Shown here piece after piece: positions 5,913-11,908 of a DNA stretch of 11,973 bases. Below the pieces are notes generated by a model, which did no database searches, was not told the origin of the DNA, and saw nothing but the letters and a program-made list of their open reading frames with translations. Numbering within the stretch: position 1 is the stretch's first letter; the number at the start of each line of letters is the position of its first letter. The translations under genes and the position numbers were made by a program. The DNA comes from an uncultured Verrucomicrobiota bacterium (GTDB lineage Bacteria > Verrucomicrobiota > Verrucomicrobiae > Opitutales > Opitutaceae): assembly GCA_946482165.1 (NCBI GenBank), contig CAMLQS010000141.1, forward strand, positions 1-11,973, written 5' to 3'.

Positions 5913-6368
5913 TTAAACGCAGAGGCGCAGAGACGCGGAGAATGAGCCCCCAAACGATCAATCAAGTCAGTGGTATCGCTATCGACGCCGCCATTGAGGT
6001 GCATCGCGAACTGGGCGGTCCTGGTTTACTGGAAAGCGTCTATGAAGAGGCGTTGGTGGAGGAACTCACGATGCGTGGCCTTTCGGTCGAGCGGCAGCAA
6101 CAGGTTCCCATCCGCTACAAGGGCAAGCTTCTCTCCACGCCGCTGCGTCTCGATCTCCGCGTGAACGGTCTCGTCATCGTCGATCCAAAGGCGGTGGCCG
6201 AATACAATAAAATCTTCGATGCCCAGATGCTCACCTATCTTCGACTCACCGGGATGAAGGTAGGCTTGGTGATCAACTTTGGAGACCGCTTCGTGAAGGA
6301 TGGCGTTCACCGGATCGTCAATGGCCTCTGACCCTCGCCCACTCCGCGTCTCCGCGCCTCTGCGTTAA
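5913..6368. mobile_element. Inverted-repeat element B carrying a GxxExxY gene
   Basis: The left arm (5916-5940) and right arm (6342-6366) are inverted copies built from the 8-nt unit CGC(A/G)GAG(A/G), each bordered by TTAA-like ends. They match at 24 of 25 positions, the best-matched pair in the window. The only content is the GxxExxY reading frame, whose ATG is one base after the left arm and whose stop is 10 bp before the right arm. The unit of about 455 bp sits cleanly between cysD (stop 5910) and cysN (start 6395). The compact form resembles an insertion cassette. That it moves, or ever moved, is inference; I see no clear target-site duplication beyond the AA/TT ends. Confidence 0.6.
5942..6331 (+). 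CDS. GxxExxY family protein (PD-(D/E)XK-like, function unknown)
   Basis: This 129-residue protein has the family signature GLLESVY (28-34, G-x-x-E-x-x-Y) after an N-terminal helix (IAIDAAIEVHRELG). Next comes a strand with Asp71 (LRLDLRV), then VDPK (80-83) and a Q...Y helix (AQMLTYLRLTG, 94-104), ending in VGLVINFGD. The family has been linked to PD-(D/E)XK nuclease folds. The candidate metal-binding set here is Glu31, Asp71, Asp81 and Lys83, with Asp81 in the place usually held by Glu (ExK to DPK). No catalytic activity is established. The length is full for the family. GGAG of the repeat arm ends one base before the ATG, too close for a normal ribosome site. The gene lies between inverted arms and splits cysD from cysN. 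Confidence 0.88.
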   Translation: MSPQTINQVSGIAIDAAIEVHRELGGPGLLESVYEEALVEELTMRGLSVERQQQVPIRYKGKLLSTPLRLDLRVNGLVIVDPKAVAEYNKIFDAQMLTYLRLTGMKVGLVINFGDRFVKDGVHRIVNGL

Positions 6369-6394
6369 TCAAAACCTCTTTTTCATTTTCTAAA

Positions 6395-7744
6395 ATGACC
6401 GCTCCCGCCTCCGATCCCGTTCACTCCGACGAACAATACCTCTCCATGGACCTCCTGCGCTTCACCACCGCGGGCTCCGTGGACGACGGCAAGTCGACCC
6501 TCATCGGCCGCCTCCTCTACGACTCCAAGGCCATCTTCGAGGACACCCTCGAAAACCTCGAGCGCGTCACCGCCCAGCGCGGCGAGGAGAACCTCAACCT
6601 CGCGCTCCTCACCGACGGCCTCCGCGCCGAGCGCGAGCAGGGCATCACCATCGACGTCGCCTACCGCTACTTCGCCACGCCCAAGCGCAAGTTCATCATC
6701 GCCGACACCCCCGGCCACATCCAATACACGCGCAACATGGTGACGGGCGCCTCCACGGCCAACCTCGCCATCATCCTCATCGACGCGCGCAAGGGCGTCA
6801 TCGAGCAGACCTGCCGCCACTCCTTCATCGCTTCGCTCCTCGGCATCCCGCACGTCGTCGTCGCGGTCAACAAGATGGACCTCGTCGACTTCTCCGAGGC
6901 CCGTTTCCAGGAGATCGTCGCGCAATACTCCGACTTCGCCTCGCGGCTGAACATCCCCGACATCAAGTTCATCCCGATCAGCGCGCTCCATGGCGACAAC
7001 GTCGTCGAGAAGTCCGAGCGCACCCCGTGGTATCAGGGCGGCGCGCTCCTCTACACGCTCGAGACCGTCTACATCGGCAGCGACACCAACCACATCGACC
7101 CGCGCTTCCCGCTCCAAACCGTCATCCGGCCCAACAGCGACGCGCACCACGATTTCCGCGGCTTCGCGGGCCGCATCGCCGGCGGCGTCTTCAAGCCCGG
7201 CGACGAGATCGTCACGCTGCCCTCCGGCCTGCCCGCCAAGATCAAGTCGATCCATGGCCCGCAAGGAGAACTCCAGGAAGCCTTCGCGCCCATGTCGGTC
7301 GCCATCACGCTCGACCGCGAGGTCGACAGCTCGCGAGGCGATCTCTTCGCCAAGCCCAACAACCAGCCCGCCGTCACGCAGGACATCGAGGCCATGGTCT
7401 GCTGGTTCAACCCGAAGCCTTTGAATCCGGGCGGCAAATACATCCTCCGCCACACCACCCGCGAGACCAAGGCCGTCGTGAAGGCCGTCCGCTACAAGGT
7501 CGACATCAACACGCTCCACAAAAAGGAGGACGACCTGACCATCGGCATGAACGACATCGGCCGCATCCACGTGCGCACCGCCGTGCCGCTCATGATCGAT
7601 CCCTACAAGCGCAACCGCAGCACCGGCAGTTTCATCCTCGTCGACGAGTTCACCAACTCGACCGTCGGCGCCGGCATGATCCTCTGGCCGGACGGCACCG
7701 AGCGCGCCCAGACCGAGACCTTCGCCGACATGGGCGGGCTCTGA
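6395..7744 (+). CDS. cysN: Sulfate adenylyltransferase subunit 1 (ATP sulfurylase GTPase)
   Basis: CysN is the regulatory GTPase of ATP sulfurylase; GTP hydrolysis drives APS synthesis by CysD. The protein has 449 residues, slightly shorter than E. coli CysN. The G1 loop is AGSVDDGKST (26-35), the switch region is GITIDVAYRYF (83-93), G3 is DTPGH (104-108), G4 is NKMD (159-162) and G5 is SAL (196-198). Elongation-factor-like beta-barrel domains follow to the end. There is no C-terminal CysC domain, in keeping with the separate cysC upstream. The start at 6395 follows an A/T-rich leader (CATTTTCTAAA) without a Shine-Dalgarno site; MTAPASDPVHSDEQYLSMDLL is a plausible opening, the conserved part beginning at LLRFTTAGSVDDGKS. 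Strong use of C-ending codons matches the neighbouring genes. Confidence 0.96.
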   Translation: MTAPASDPVHSDEQYLSMDLLRFTTAGSVDDGKSTLIGRLLYDSKAIFEDTLENLERVTAQRGEENLNLALLTDGLRAEREQGITIDVAYRYFATPKRKFIIADTPGHIQYTRNMVTGASTANLAIILIDARKGVIEQTCRHSFIASLLGIPHVVVAVNKMDLVDFSEARFQEIVAQYSDFASRLNIPDIKFIPISALHGDNVVEKSERTPWYQGGALLYTLETVYIGSDTNHIDPRFPLQTVIRPNSDAHHDFRGFAGRIAGGVFKPGDEIVTLPSGLPAKIKSIHGPQGELQEAFAPMSVAITLDREVDSSRGDLFAKPNNQPAVTQDIEAMVCWFNPKPLNPGGKYILRHTTRETKAVVKAVRYKVDINTLHKKEDDLTIGMNDIGRIHVRTAVPLMIDPYKRNRSTGSFILVDEFTNSTVGAGMILWPDGTERAQTETFADMGGL

Positions 7745-7765
7745 GGTCACGAAGAAAGCGATCTT

Positions 7766-7888
7766 TTAACGCAGAGGGGCGGAGACGCGGAGACGCGGCG
7801 AAGATGGCAGGGGGCGGTATCTAACCCGCCCTCCGTGTCAGGCGGGTTTGGTTATTCCATTATCCCCGCCTCTGCGTCTCTGCGTTAA
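7766..7888. repeat. Inverted-repeat element C (non-coding, after cysN)
   Basis: The left arm (7768-7800) has four 8-nt units ending in a degenerate copy. The right arm (7864-7886) has two clear units and is followed by AA. The first 23 positions match at about 18. The arm starts 22 bp after the cysN stop. The 60-bp interior holds the separate hairpin listed at 7823-7848 and no reading frame worth calling. Confidence 0.8.
7823..7848 (+). terminator. Hairpin inside element C, possible cysN terminator
   Basis: AACCCGCC (7823-7830) and GGCGGGTT (7841-7848) form a perfect 8-bp stem with a 10-nt loop. Only TGGTTATT follows, so the T-tract is weak and termination is uncertain. Confidence 0.4.
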
Positions 7889-8106
7889 AACACGTCTGCT
7901 TCGGCCGTGTCTTGTAAATAACTCGGCCCGTCGCTTGAGCCCTACGGGGAGACGGCTCCCAGCCCGCCGACCTGAACGCCAACCGAGACGATGTTGGACA
8001 AACCGCACGCACGGCAAGGGATGGGCAGCGTCCGGCAATAGGCGAGGGAGGCCGGAGCTTGTCGCAGGCCTCGTCTAGGGCGAGTTTGGACCCACATCCT
8101 TTTCGC
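7889..8106. other. 218-bp stretch without a convincing gene before the carbonic anhydrase
   Basis: Between element C and the next ATG there are open frames on both strands. They are arginine-, proline- and serine-rich, overlap the repeat arms and match no family I recognise. The stretch is less coding-like than its neighbours and could be decayed insertion DNA or a leader with a promoter. I could not choose a promoter. Confidence 0.4.
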
Positions 8107-8646
8107 ATGAGCGTCACCGAAAGACTTCAAAAGCACCTCGCCTGCACACCCGCCCTCGAAGGCGCGGCTTTCATCGCCGCGAACTCCGCGATCAACGGCG
8201 ACGTCGTCCTCGGTTTTGACGCCAGCGTGTTTTACGGCGCCGTGCTGCGCGGCGACATCAACATCATCCGCATCGGCAAAGGCTCGAATATCCAGGACAA
8301 CGCCATCGTCCATCTCTCCGACGCCTACGGCACCGTCGTCGGCGATTACGTCACGGTCGGCCACGCCGTCACGCTGCACGGCTGCACCGTCGAAGATGGC
8401 TGCCTGATCGGGATGGGCTCGATCATCCTGGACGGGGCGCGCATCGGCGCCGGCAGCATCGTCGGCGCGGGATCGCTCGTGACGATGGGCTTCGAATGCC
8501 CGCCCGACTCCATGGTGATGGGCCGCCCCGCCAAGGTGGTGCGTCCGCTGAAGCCCGAGGAGATCGGCACCGGCCGCCGCCTTGCCGAAAAATACGTCGA
8601 GGTGGCCAAGGCCCACGCCGCGAGGCAGGCGGCGGCCGTGGGCTGA
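8107..8646 (+). CDS. Gamma-class carbonic anhydrase-like protein (left-handed beta-helix)
   Basis: This 179-residue cytosolic protein is built of hexapeptide repeats (for example INGDVV, IGAGSIVGAG), giving a trimeric left-handed beta-helix. All three zinc ligands of the gamma-carbonic anhydrase (Cam) family can be placed: His69 (AIVHLSD), His86 and His91 (VGHAVTLHG). RGD (48-50) and Gln63 also match the active-site pattern. It lacks the acidic proton-shuttle loop of Methanosarcina Cam and resembles the CamH/YrdA/PaaY branch, in which some members are active and some are not. GRPAKVVRPL (139-148) is a typical ending of the fold, before a C-terminal helix. The ATG at 8107 (MSVTERLQ) is preferred over an upstream in-frame TTG at 8059. 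It is separated from cysN by element C, so may have its own promoter. Confidence 0.9.
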   Translation: MSVTERLQKHLACTPALEGAAFIAANSAINGDVVLGFDASVFYGAVLRGDINIIRIGKGSNIQDNAIVHLSDAYGTVVGDYVTVGHAVTLHGCTVEDGCLIGMGSIILDGARIGAGSIVGAGSLVTMGFECPPDSMVMGRPAKVVRPLKPEEIGTGRRLAEKYVEVAKAHAARQAAAVG

Positions 8647-8651
8647 TTTTC

Positions 8652-8918
8652 AACGCAGAGGCGCAGAGACGCGGGGACGAGCGGGGTCGCCTATCTCGTT
8701 CCAATTCACGACCGCCTTCTGATACCATTTCGCGTTCCGTCGTAACAAAACTCGATGATCGCGACCTGTAGGCCAGACCGTTGGTCTGGCTGCCCGACCA
8801 GCGGTCGGGCCTACATCGGAGCCGCATTTTTATACGTTTGAATGCAAAATGGCATGAGGCGGGGAATCATTGCCGCCGATCGATTTTGTCTTTGGGGCTC
8901 TTCGCGCCTCTGCGTTAA
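8652..8918. repeat. Inverted-repeat element D (non-coding, 267 bp)
   Basis: The left arm (8652-8676) begins 6 bases after the carbonic anhydrase stop, and the right arm (8898-8916) is followed by AA. The first 19 positions match at 16. This is the longest non-coding member. It fills most of the 334-bp gap before the next gene and contains a second, unrelated palindromic repeat at 8767-8815. The rest of the interior (8677-8766 and 8816-8897) shows no gene or recognisable signal. Confidence 0.8.
8767..8815. repeat. Three-way-junction palindrome nested in element D
   Basis: The outer stem TGTAGG (8767-8772) pairs with CCTACA (8810-8815). Inside are two perfect 7-bp hairpins with 3-nt loops: CCAGACC-gtt-GGTCTGG (8773-8789) and CCCGACC-agc-GGTCGGG (8793-8809), joined by CTG. 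All 20 base pairs are Watson-Crick. The two hairpins are near-copies of each other. This looks like a REP/BIME-type palindromic unit, distinct from the CGCAGAG arms; no T-tract follows. Confidence 0.8.
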
Positions 8919-8952
8919 ACTTCCGCTCTTGGATTTTTCTGTGCGCCTCCAT

Positions 8953-8968
8953 GTGAACTATGGTTCAC
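8953..8968. promoter_or_regulatory. Small hairpin just before the beta-helix gene start
   Basis: GTGAAC (8953-8958) pairs with GTTCAC (8963-8968) around TATG, ending 12 bases before the preferred ATG at 8981. It could mask ribosome entry or bind a regulator. The evidence is limited to the symmetry. Confidence 0.3.
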
Positions 8969-8980
8969 CTCTGTGACGCC

Positions 8981-9661
8981 ATGAAAGCCGCCGAATTTTT
9001 CACGCTCCCGCCCTCGCTTGCCGAGTTCGCCTCCTTCTTTTCCCCGGAGCTCGAGCCGTGGGCTTGGCTGAAAGTCATCGGCGTCGCCCTCAAATCCCTG
9101 CCGAAGCCCGAGCCGTTGACCGGCCTCCCGCCCGGCGTTCACATCGAAGGCGCGGTGCATCTGGCGCCGGACGTGAAGTTGCCCGCCTACTGCACGCTCA
9201 TCGGCCCCTGCTGGATCGGCCCCGGCGTGGAAATTCGTCCGGGAGCGTATGTGCGCGGCAATGTCATCGTCGGCGCCGGCTGCGTGCTGGGCAACGCCTG
9301 CGAATTCAAGAACTGCCTCCTCATGGACAAGGTCCAGGTGCCGCATTTTTCCTACGTCGGCGATTCGATCCTCGGCAACGGCGCGCACCTCGGCGCGGGC
9401 GCGATCTGCTCGAACCTTCGCCTCGATCAAAAACCCGTCGTCGTTCGCACCCCCGAGCGCAGCTACGAGAGCGGTCTGCGCAAGTTCGGCGCGATCCTGG
9501 GTGATGCCGCCGAGGTCGGGTGCAACTCCGTCCTCAACCCCGGCTGCGTGCTCGGCAAATACGCGCTCGTCGCCCCCGGCACCGTTCTCACTGGCTACCT
9601 GCCCTCCCATACAATCGCGCGCCAGAGGGGCGCGGTCTCTCACCTGCCGCGCCGGGATTGA
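8981..9661 (+). CDS. GlmU C-terminal-like left-handed beta-helix protein (sugar-nucleotide acyltransferase type)
   Basis: This 226-residue protein has a short helical N-terminal part (1-50, with PPSLAEFASFF) and then hexapeptide repeats over about 53-205. By eye it aligns with the acetyltransferase half of GlmU: RPGA (86-89), EFKN with Lys110, PHFSYVGDS (121-129) with His122 and Tyr125, GAHLGAG (134-140), Asn145 and Lys151. These correspond to the GlmU motifs GHL.YLGD and NIGAG...CN. His136 stands where GlmU has a catalytic Asn. The N-terminal uridylyltransferase domain of GlmU is absent, so it cannot make UDP-GlcNAc by itself; an acyl- or nucleotide-sugar transfer role is likely but the substrate is unknown. 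The in-frame ATG at 8960 lies inside a small hairpin, so 8981 (MKAAEFF) is chosen. It lies between elements D and E. Confidence 0.82.
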   Translation: MKAAEFFTLPPSLAEFASFFSPELEPWAWLKVIGVALKSLPKPEPLTGLPPGVHIEGAVHLAPDVKLPAYCTLIGPCWIGPGVEIRPGAYVRGNVIVGAGCVLGNACEFKNCLLMDKVQVPHFSYVGDSILGNGAHLGAGAICSNLRLDQKPVVVRTPERSYESGLRKFGAILGDAAEVGCNSVLNPGCVLGKYALVAPGTVLTGYLPSHTIARQRGAVSHLPRRD

Positions 9662-9675
9662 GGATGCGAAGTTTC

Positions 9676-9827
9676 AACGCAGAGGCGCAGAGACGCGGAG
9701 AGAAACACCGTCAGGGCCGGGCGTGTTTTGAGGCTTTGACAGGCGTTTAGATAGGGGCCTTTGCGAGTAACTCCTTTGTTCCTCGCCGCCCTTTGTGAGC
9801 CTCCGCGCCTCCGCGTCTTTGCGTTAA
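9676..9827. repeat. Inverted-repeat element E (non-coding, before trpS)
   Basis: The left arm (9676-9700) is identical over 25 bases to the left arm of element B. The right arm (9801-9825, followed by AA) matches it at 21 of 25 positions when inverted. It starts 15 bp after the upstream stop. The 100-bp interior carries no convincing gene or terminator. Confidence 0.83.
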
Positions 9828-9921
9828 TCCTCGTTCAGCGCCGGCTCCTTGGCTTCGCGTTTAAAAACTTCCGTCCGTCCCTCTCCTCGCTCCAAGCTCC
9901 GCGTTCCCTGCTTTTTTCGCC

Positions 9922-10887
9922 ATGCGCACCCTTACCGGCATCCAGCCTTCCGGCATTCTCCACCTCGGCAACTACCTCGGCGCCATGCAGCCGGCCATCG
10001 CCGCGCAGGAGAAAGGCGACTGCTACTATTTCATCGCCGACTACCATTCGATGACCTCGCTCGTCGATCCGGTGAAGCGCCGCGAATATACCCGAGGCGT
10101 CGCGCTCGACTGGCTCGCCTGCGGCCTCGATCCGAAGAAGGCCGTGCTCTGGCGCCAAAGCGACGTGCCCGAGGTCTGCGAACTCGCCTGGATGCTCGGC
10201 ACGCTCGCACCGATGGGGCTCCTCGAGCGCGCCCACAGCTACAAGGACAAGACCGCCCGCGGCATCGCCGCCAACGTCGGCCTCTTTACCTATCCGGTGC
10301 TGATGGCCGCCGACATCCTTCTCTTCGACACCACGCACGTCCCCGTCGGCCGCGATCAAAAGCAGCACGTCGAGATGACGCGCGACATGGCGATCAAGTT
10401 CAACCTCACCTACGGCGAGACCTTCGTCATTCCCGAGTCCGTCATCCGCGACGAATCGGCCGTCGTGCCCGGGCTCGACGGCCAGAAGATGAGCAAGAGC
10501 TACGGAAACACCCTCGAGCTTTTCGGCGAGGAGAAGGCCACGAAGAAAAAAATCATGGGCATCCCGATGGATTCGCGGACGCCCGCCGAGCCCAAGCCCG
10601 ACGCGGATCAGAACATCGCGATCCGCCTCCTCAAGGTCGTCGCCGAGCCGGCCTACGCGCAGGAGATGGAAGATCGCCTCCGCGCCGGCGGCCTTGGATA
10701 CGGCGATTTGAAGAAGGCGTTGTTCGAGCAGGTTTGGAATCACTTCGCCGCTGCGCGCACGCGCCGCGCCGAGTTCGTCGCCGATGCCGGTTATGTGGAC
10801 CAAGTGCTTCGCGAAGGCGCCGAGCGCGCCCGCGCCATCGCCGGCCCGGTGCTCGACCGCGCGCGCAAAGCCTGCGGCCTGCGCTAG
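9922..10887 (+). CDS. trpS: Tryptophanyl-tRNA synthetase
   Basis: TrpS charges tRNA-Trp with tryptophan in the cytosol. The protein is a class I synthetase of 321 residues, normal for bacterial TrpS. The HIGH motif appears as [11 protein letters not shown] (10-20) and the KMSKS loop as GQKMSKS (187-193). Intervening family blocks are FIADYHSMT (37-45), SYKDK (106-110), [12 protein letters not shown] (124-135) and [15 protein letters not shown] (141-155), which bind tryptophan and the adenylate. The C-terminal half is the helical anticodon-binding region. The ATG at 9922 follows a pyrimidine-rich leader ending CTTTTTTCGCC, without a Shine-Dalgarno site. Downstream it converges with the cas3 remnant. 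No T-box-like leader is seen in the 94 bp after element E. Confidence 0.97.
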   Translation: MRTLTGIQPSGILHLGNYLGAMQPAIAAQEKGDCYYFIADYHSMTSLVDPVKRREYTRGVALDWLACGLDPKKAVLWRQSDVPEVCELAWMLGTLAPMGLLERAHSYKDKTARGIAANVGLFTYPVLMAADILLFDTTHVPVGRDQKQHVEMTRDMAIKFNLTYGETFVIPESVIRDESAVVPGLDGQKMSKSYGNTLELFGEEKATKKKIMGIPMDSRTPAEPKPDADQNIAIRLLKVVAEPAYAQEMEDRLRAGGLGYGDLKKALFEQVWNHFAAARTRRAEFVADAGYVDQVLREGAERARAIAGPVLDRARKACGLR

Positions 10888-10935
10888 GCGCTGTGTTTGC
10901 TGTAGCCGCGCCGCTGGCTCCTTTGTTCCGATCCG

Positions 10936-10959
10936 CGCTCCGCTCGGGTGAGCGGAGCG
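10936..10959. repeat. 10-bp perfect hairpin between trpS and the cas3 remnant
   Basis: CGCTCCGCTC (10936-10945), loop GGGT, then GAGCGGAGCG (10950-10959). The stem is very stable, but neither strand has a T-tract, so it may be a bidirectional transcript-end structure or another dispersed palindrome. It lies 34 bp from where recognisable Cas3 homology ends. Confidence 0.6.
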
Positions 10960-10992
10960 ACAGGCGGTGGAGATCGCCGCCACAGGCCAGAC

Positions 10993-11908
10993 ATCGTCGC
11001 CAAAGATGCGGCGGTATTCGGCAGCGTTCTGCTCGATGATCGAGAGATAGGGAATTACAACGATGATGCGACGGGAGGCCGTGGACGCGGGCGTGAGCGA
11101 GCGCGAAGGCCATCGAAGCAAGGGTCTTGCCGCCACCAGTGGGGACGGTGAGGGAAAAGAAGCCGGCGGGCAGGGCGGCGCGGTCGAGGGCGGTGTCGAA
11201 GATGCGGTTACACAGCGCGGCTAGCGGGCTGTCAGAGTTGGCGGAGGCTTTGCGGGCGCGCTCGGCATGGACGTCCGCGAGCAAGCTATCGGTGTCGAGC
11301 GGCGTGTCGTCAGGGGGGAGGCGGGCCAATGGGCGGTGTCGAGCCGGTGCGCATCTACTACGCAGGAAAAGATGAGGCGGGCGTAGAACTCGGCGGAGTG
11401 CTCGCTTTGAATCCACGCAGGCGGGGTTGGTGCGGGCGGAAGCGGGCCGAGTTCGTTTTCGAGCAGAGCTATGAGACCGGGGACGGTTTCCGGAATGCGA
11501 AGACCGCGTTTGGCGCACATGCCTTCGATGTCGCATTGGTTATGCAGGCCGGCGTGGTGGCCGGCGATAACGAGGGCGGTGCAGGGGAGCGGGTGGTTTT
11601 AATTCGCCGCCCACGCGGCTCCGAAGATAGCGTGTTGCGTCTCGACGCTGCTGGTGCGCTGGCCGCTCAAGTAGGCTTGGAATTCGTGGCGGTATTTTCC
11701 CAAGTCGTGCAGCAGGCCGGCGAGGCGGGCTTCGGCGGCGGCGCCGAAGGGAGCGGCGAAACGCTCGGCGCTATACGGCGAAGTCGGCGACGTTGCGCAG
11801 GTGCTCGGCGAGGGGTTGCCAGCGGGATTCGTCGGAATTGGGCGTGCCGTCGGCGCGTGCGGCCGTGTGGGCGTAGTAGCGGCGCGGCGTCGGGTCGGGC
11901 GGCGGCAT
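10993..11908 (-). pseudogene. cas3: Truncated, frameshifted cas3 (HD nuclease-helicase of a type I CRISPR system)
   Basis: Read on the minus strand from the ATG at 11908, the pieces in order are as follows. First YYAHTA and LAEHLRNVADFAV, ended by TAG (11771-11773). After a one-base shift come AERFAAPFG, the HD motif GLLHDLGKY, QHAIFGAAW, a nonsense TAA (11599-11601), AGHHAGLH and [14 protein letters not shown] shift at the G6 run (11313-11318) leads to the linker and Walker [23 protein letters not shown] shift near GGG (11073-11075) leads to [18 protein letters not shown] and RRIFGDD. Homology stops at about 10993, before the DEAD/H box, so two thirds of the helicase is missing. The HD-then-helicase order and motif style resemble type I-C-like Cas3. 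In an active system Cas3 degrades Cascade-bound DNA; this copy cannot be functional as read. No cas partner or CRISPR array is in the window. Confidence 0.85.

Noticed and set aside
4726..5961. Long minus-strand open frame across cysC and cysD
   Set aside because: It runs antisense to two certain genes and through a repeat arm, and its composition is that of reversed codons.
6383..7750. A 455-codon open frame on the minus strand opposite cysN
   Set aside because: It is an antisense shadow produced by the high GC and C-ending codons of cysN. It is Asp/Val/Gly-biased with no family motif, while the plus strand encodes complete CysN.
7860..8117. Minus-strand 85-codon frame in the cysN-carbonic anhydrase gap
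   Set aside because: It runs into the repeat arm of element C, is rich in Arg, Pro and Ser, and shows no motif.
4918..9827. The repeated CGCAGAG arms as a CRISPR array
   Set aside because: The arms are inverted pairs at irregular distances with whole genes between them, not direct repeats with uniform spacers. The nearby cas3 remnant is not linked to them by any visible array.
9835..11136. Long minus-strand frame across trpS
   Set aside because: Only the part above about 10993 is meaningful, as the last segment of the cas3 remnant. The rest is antisense to trpS.
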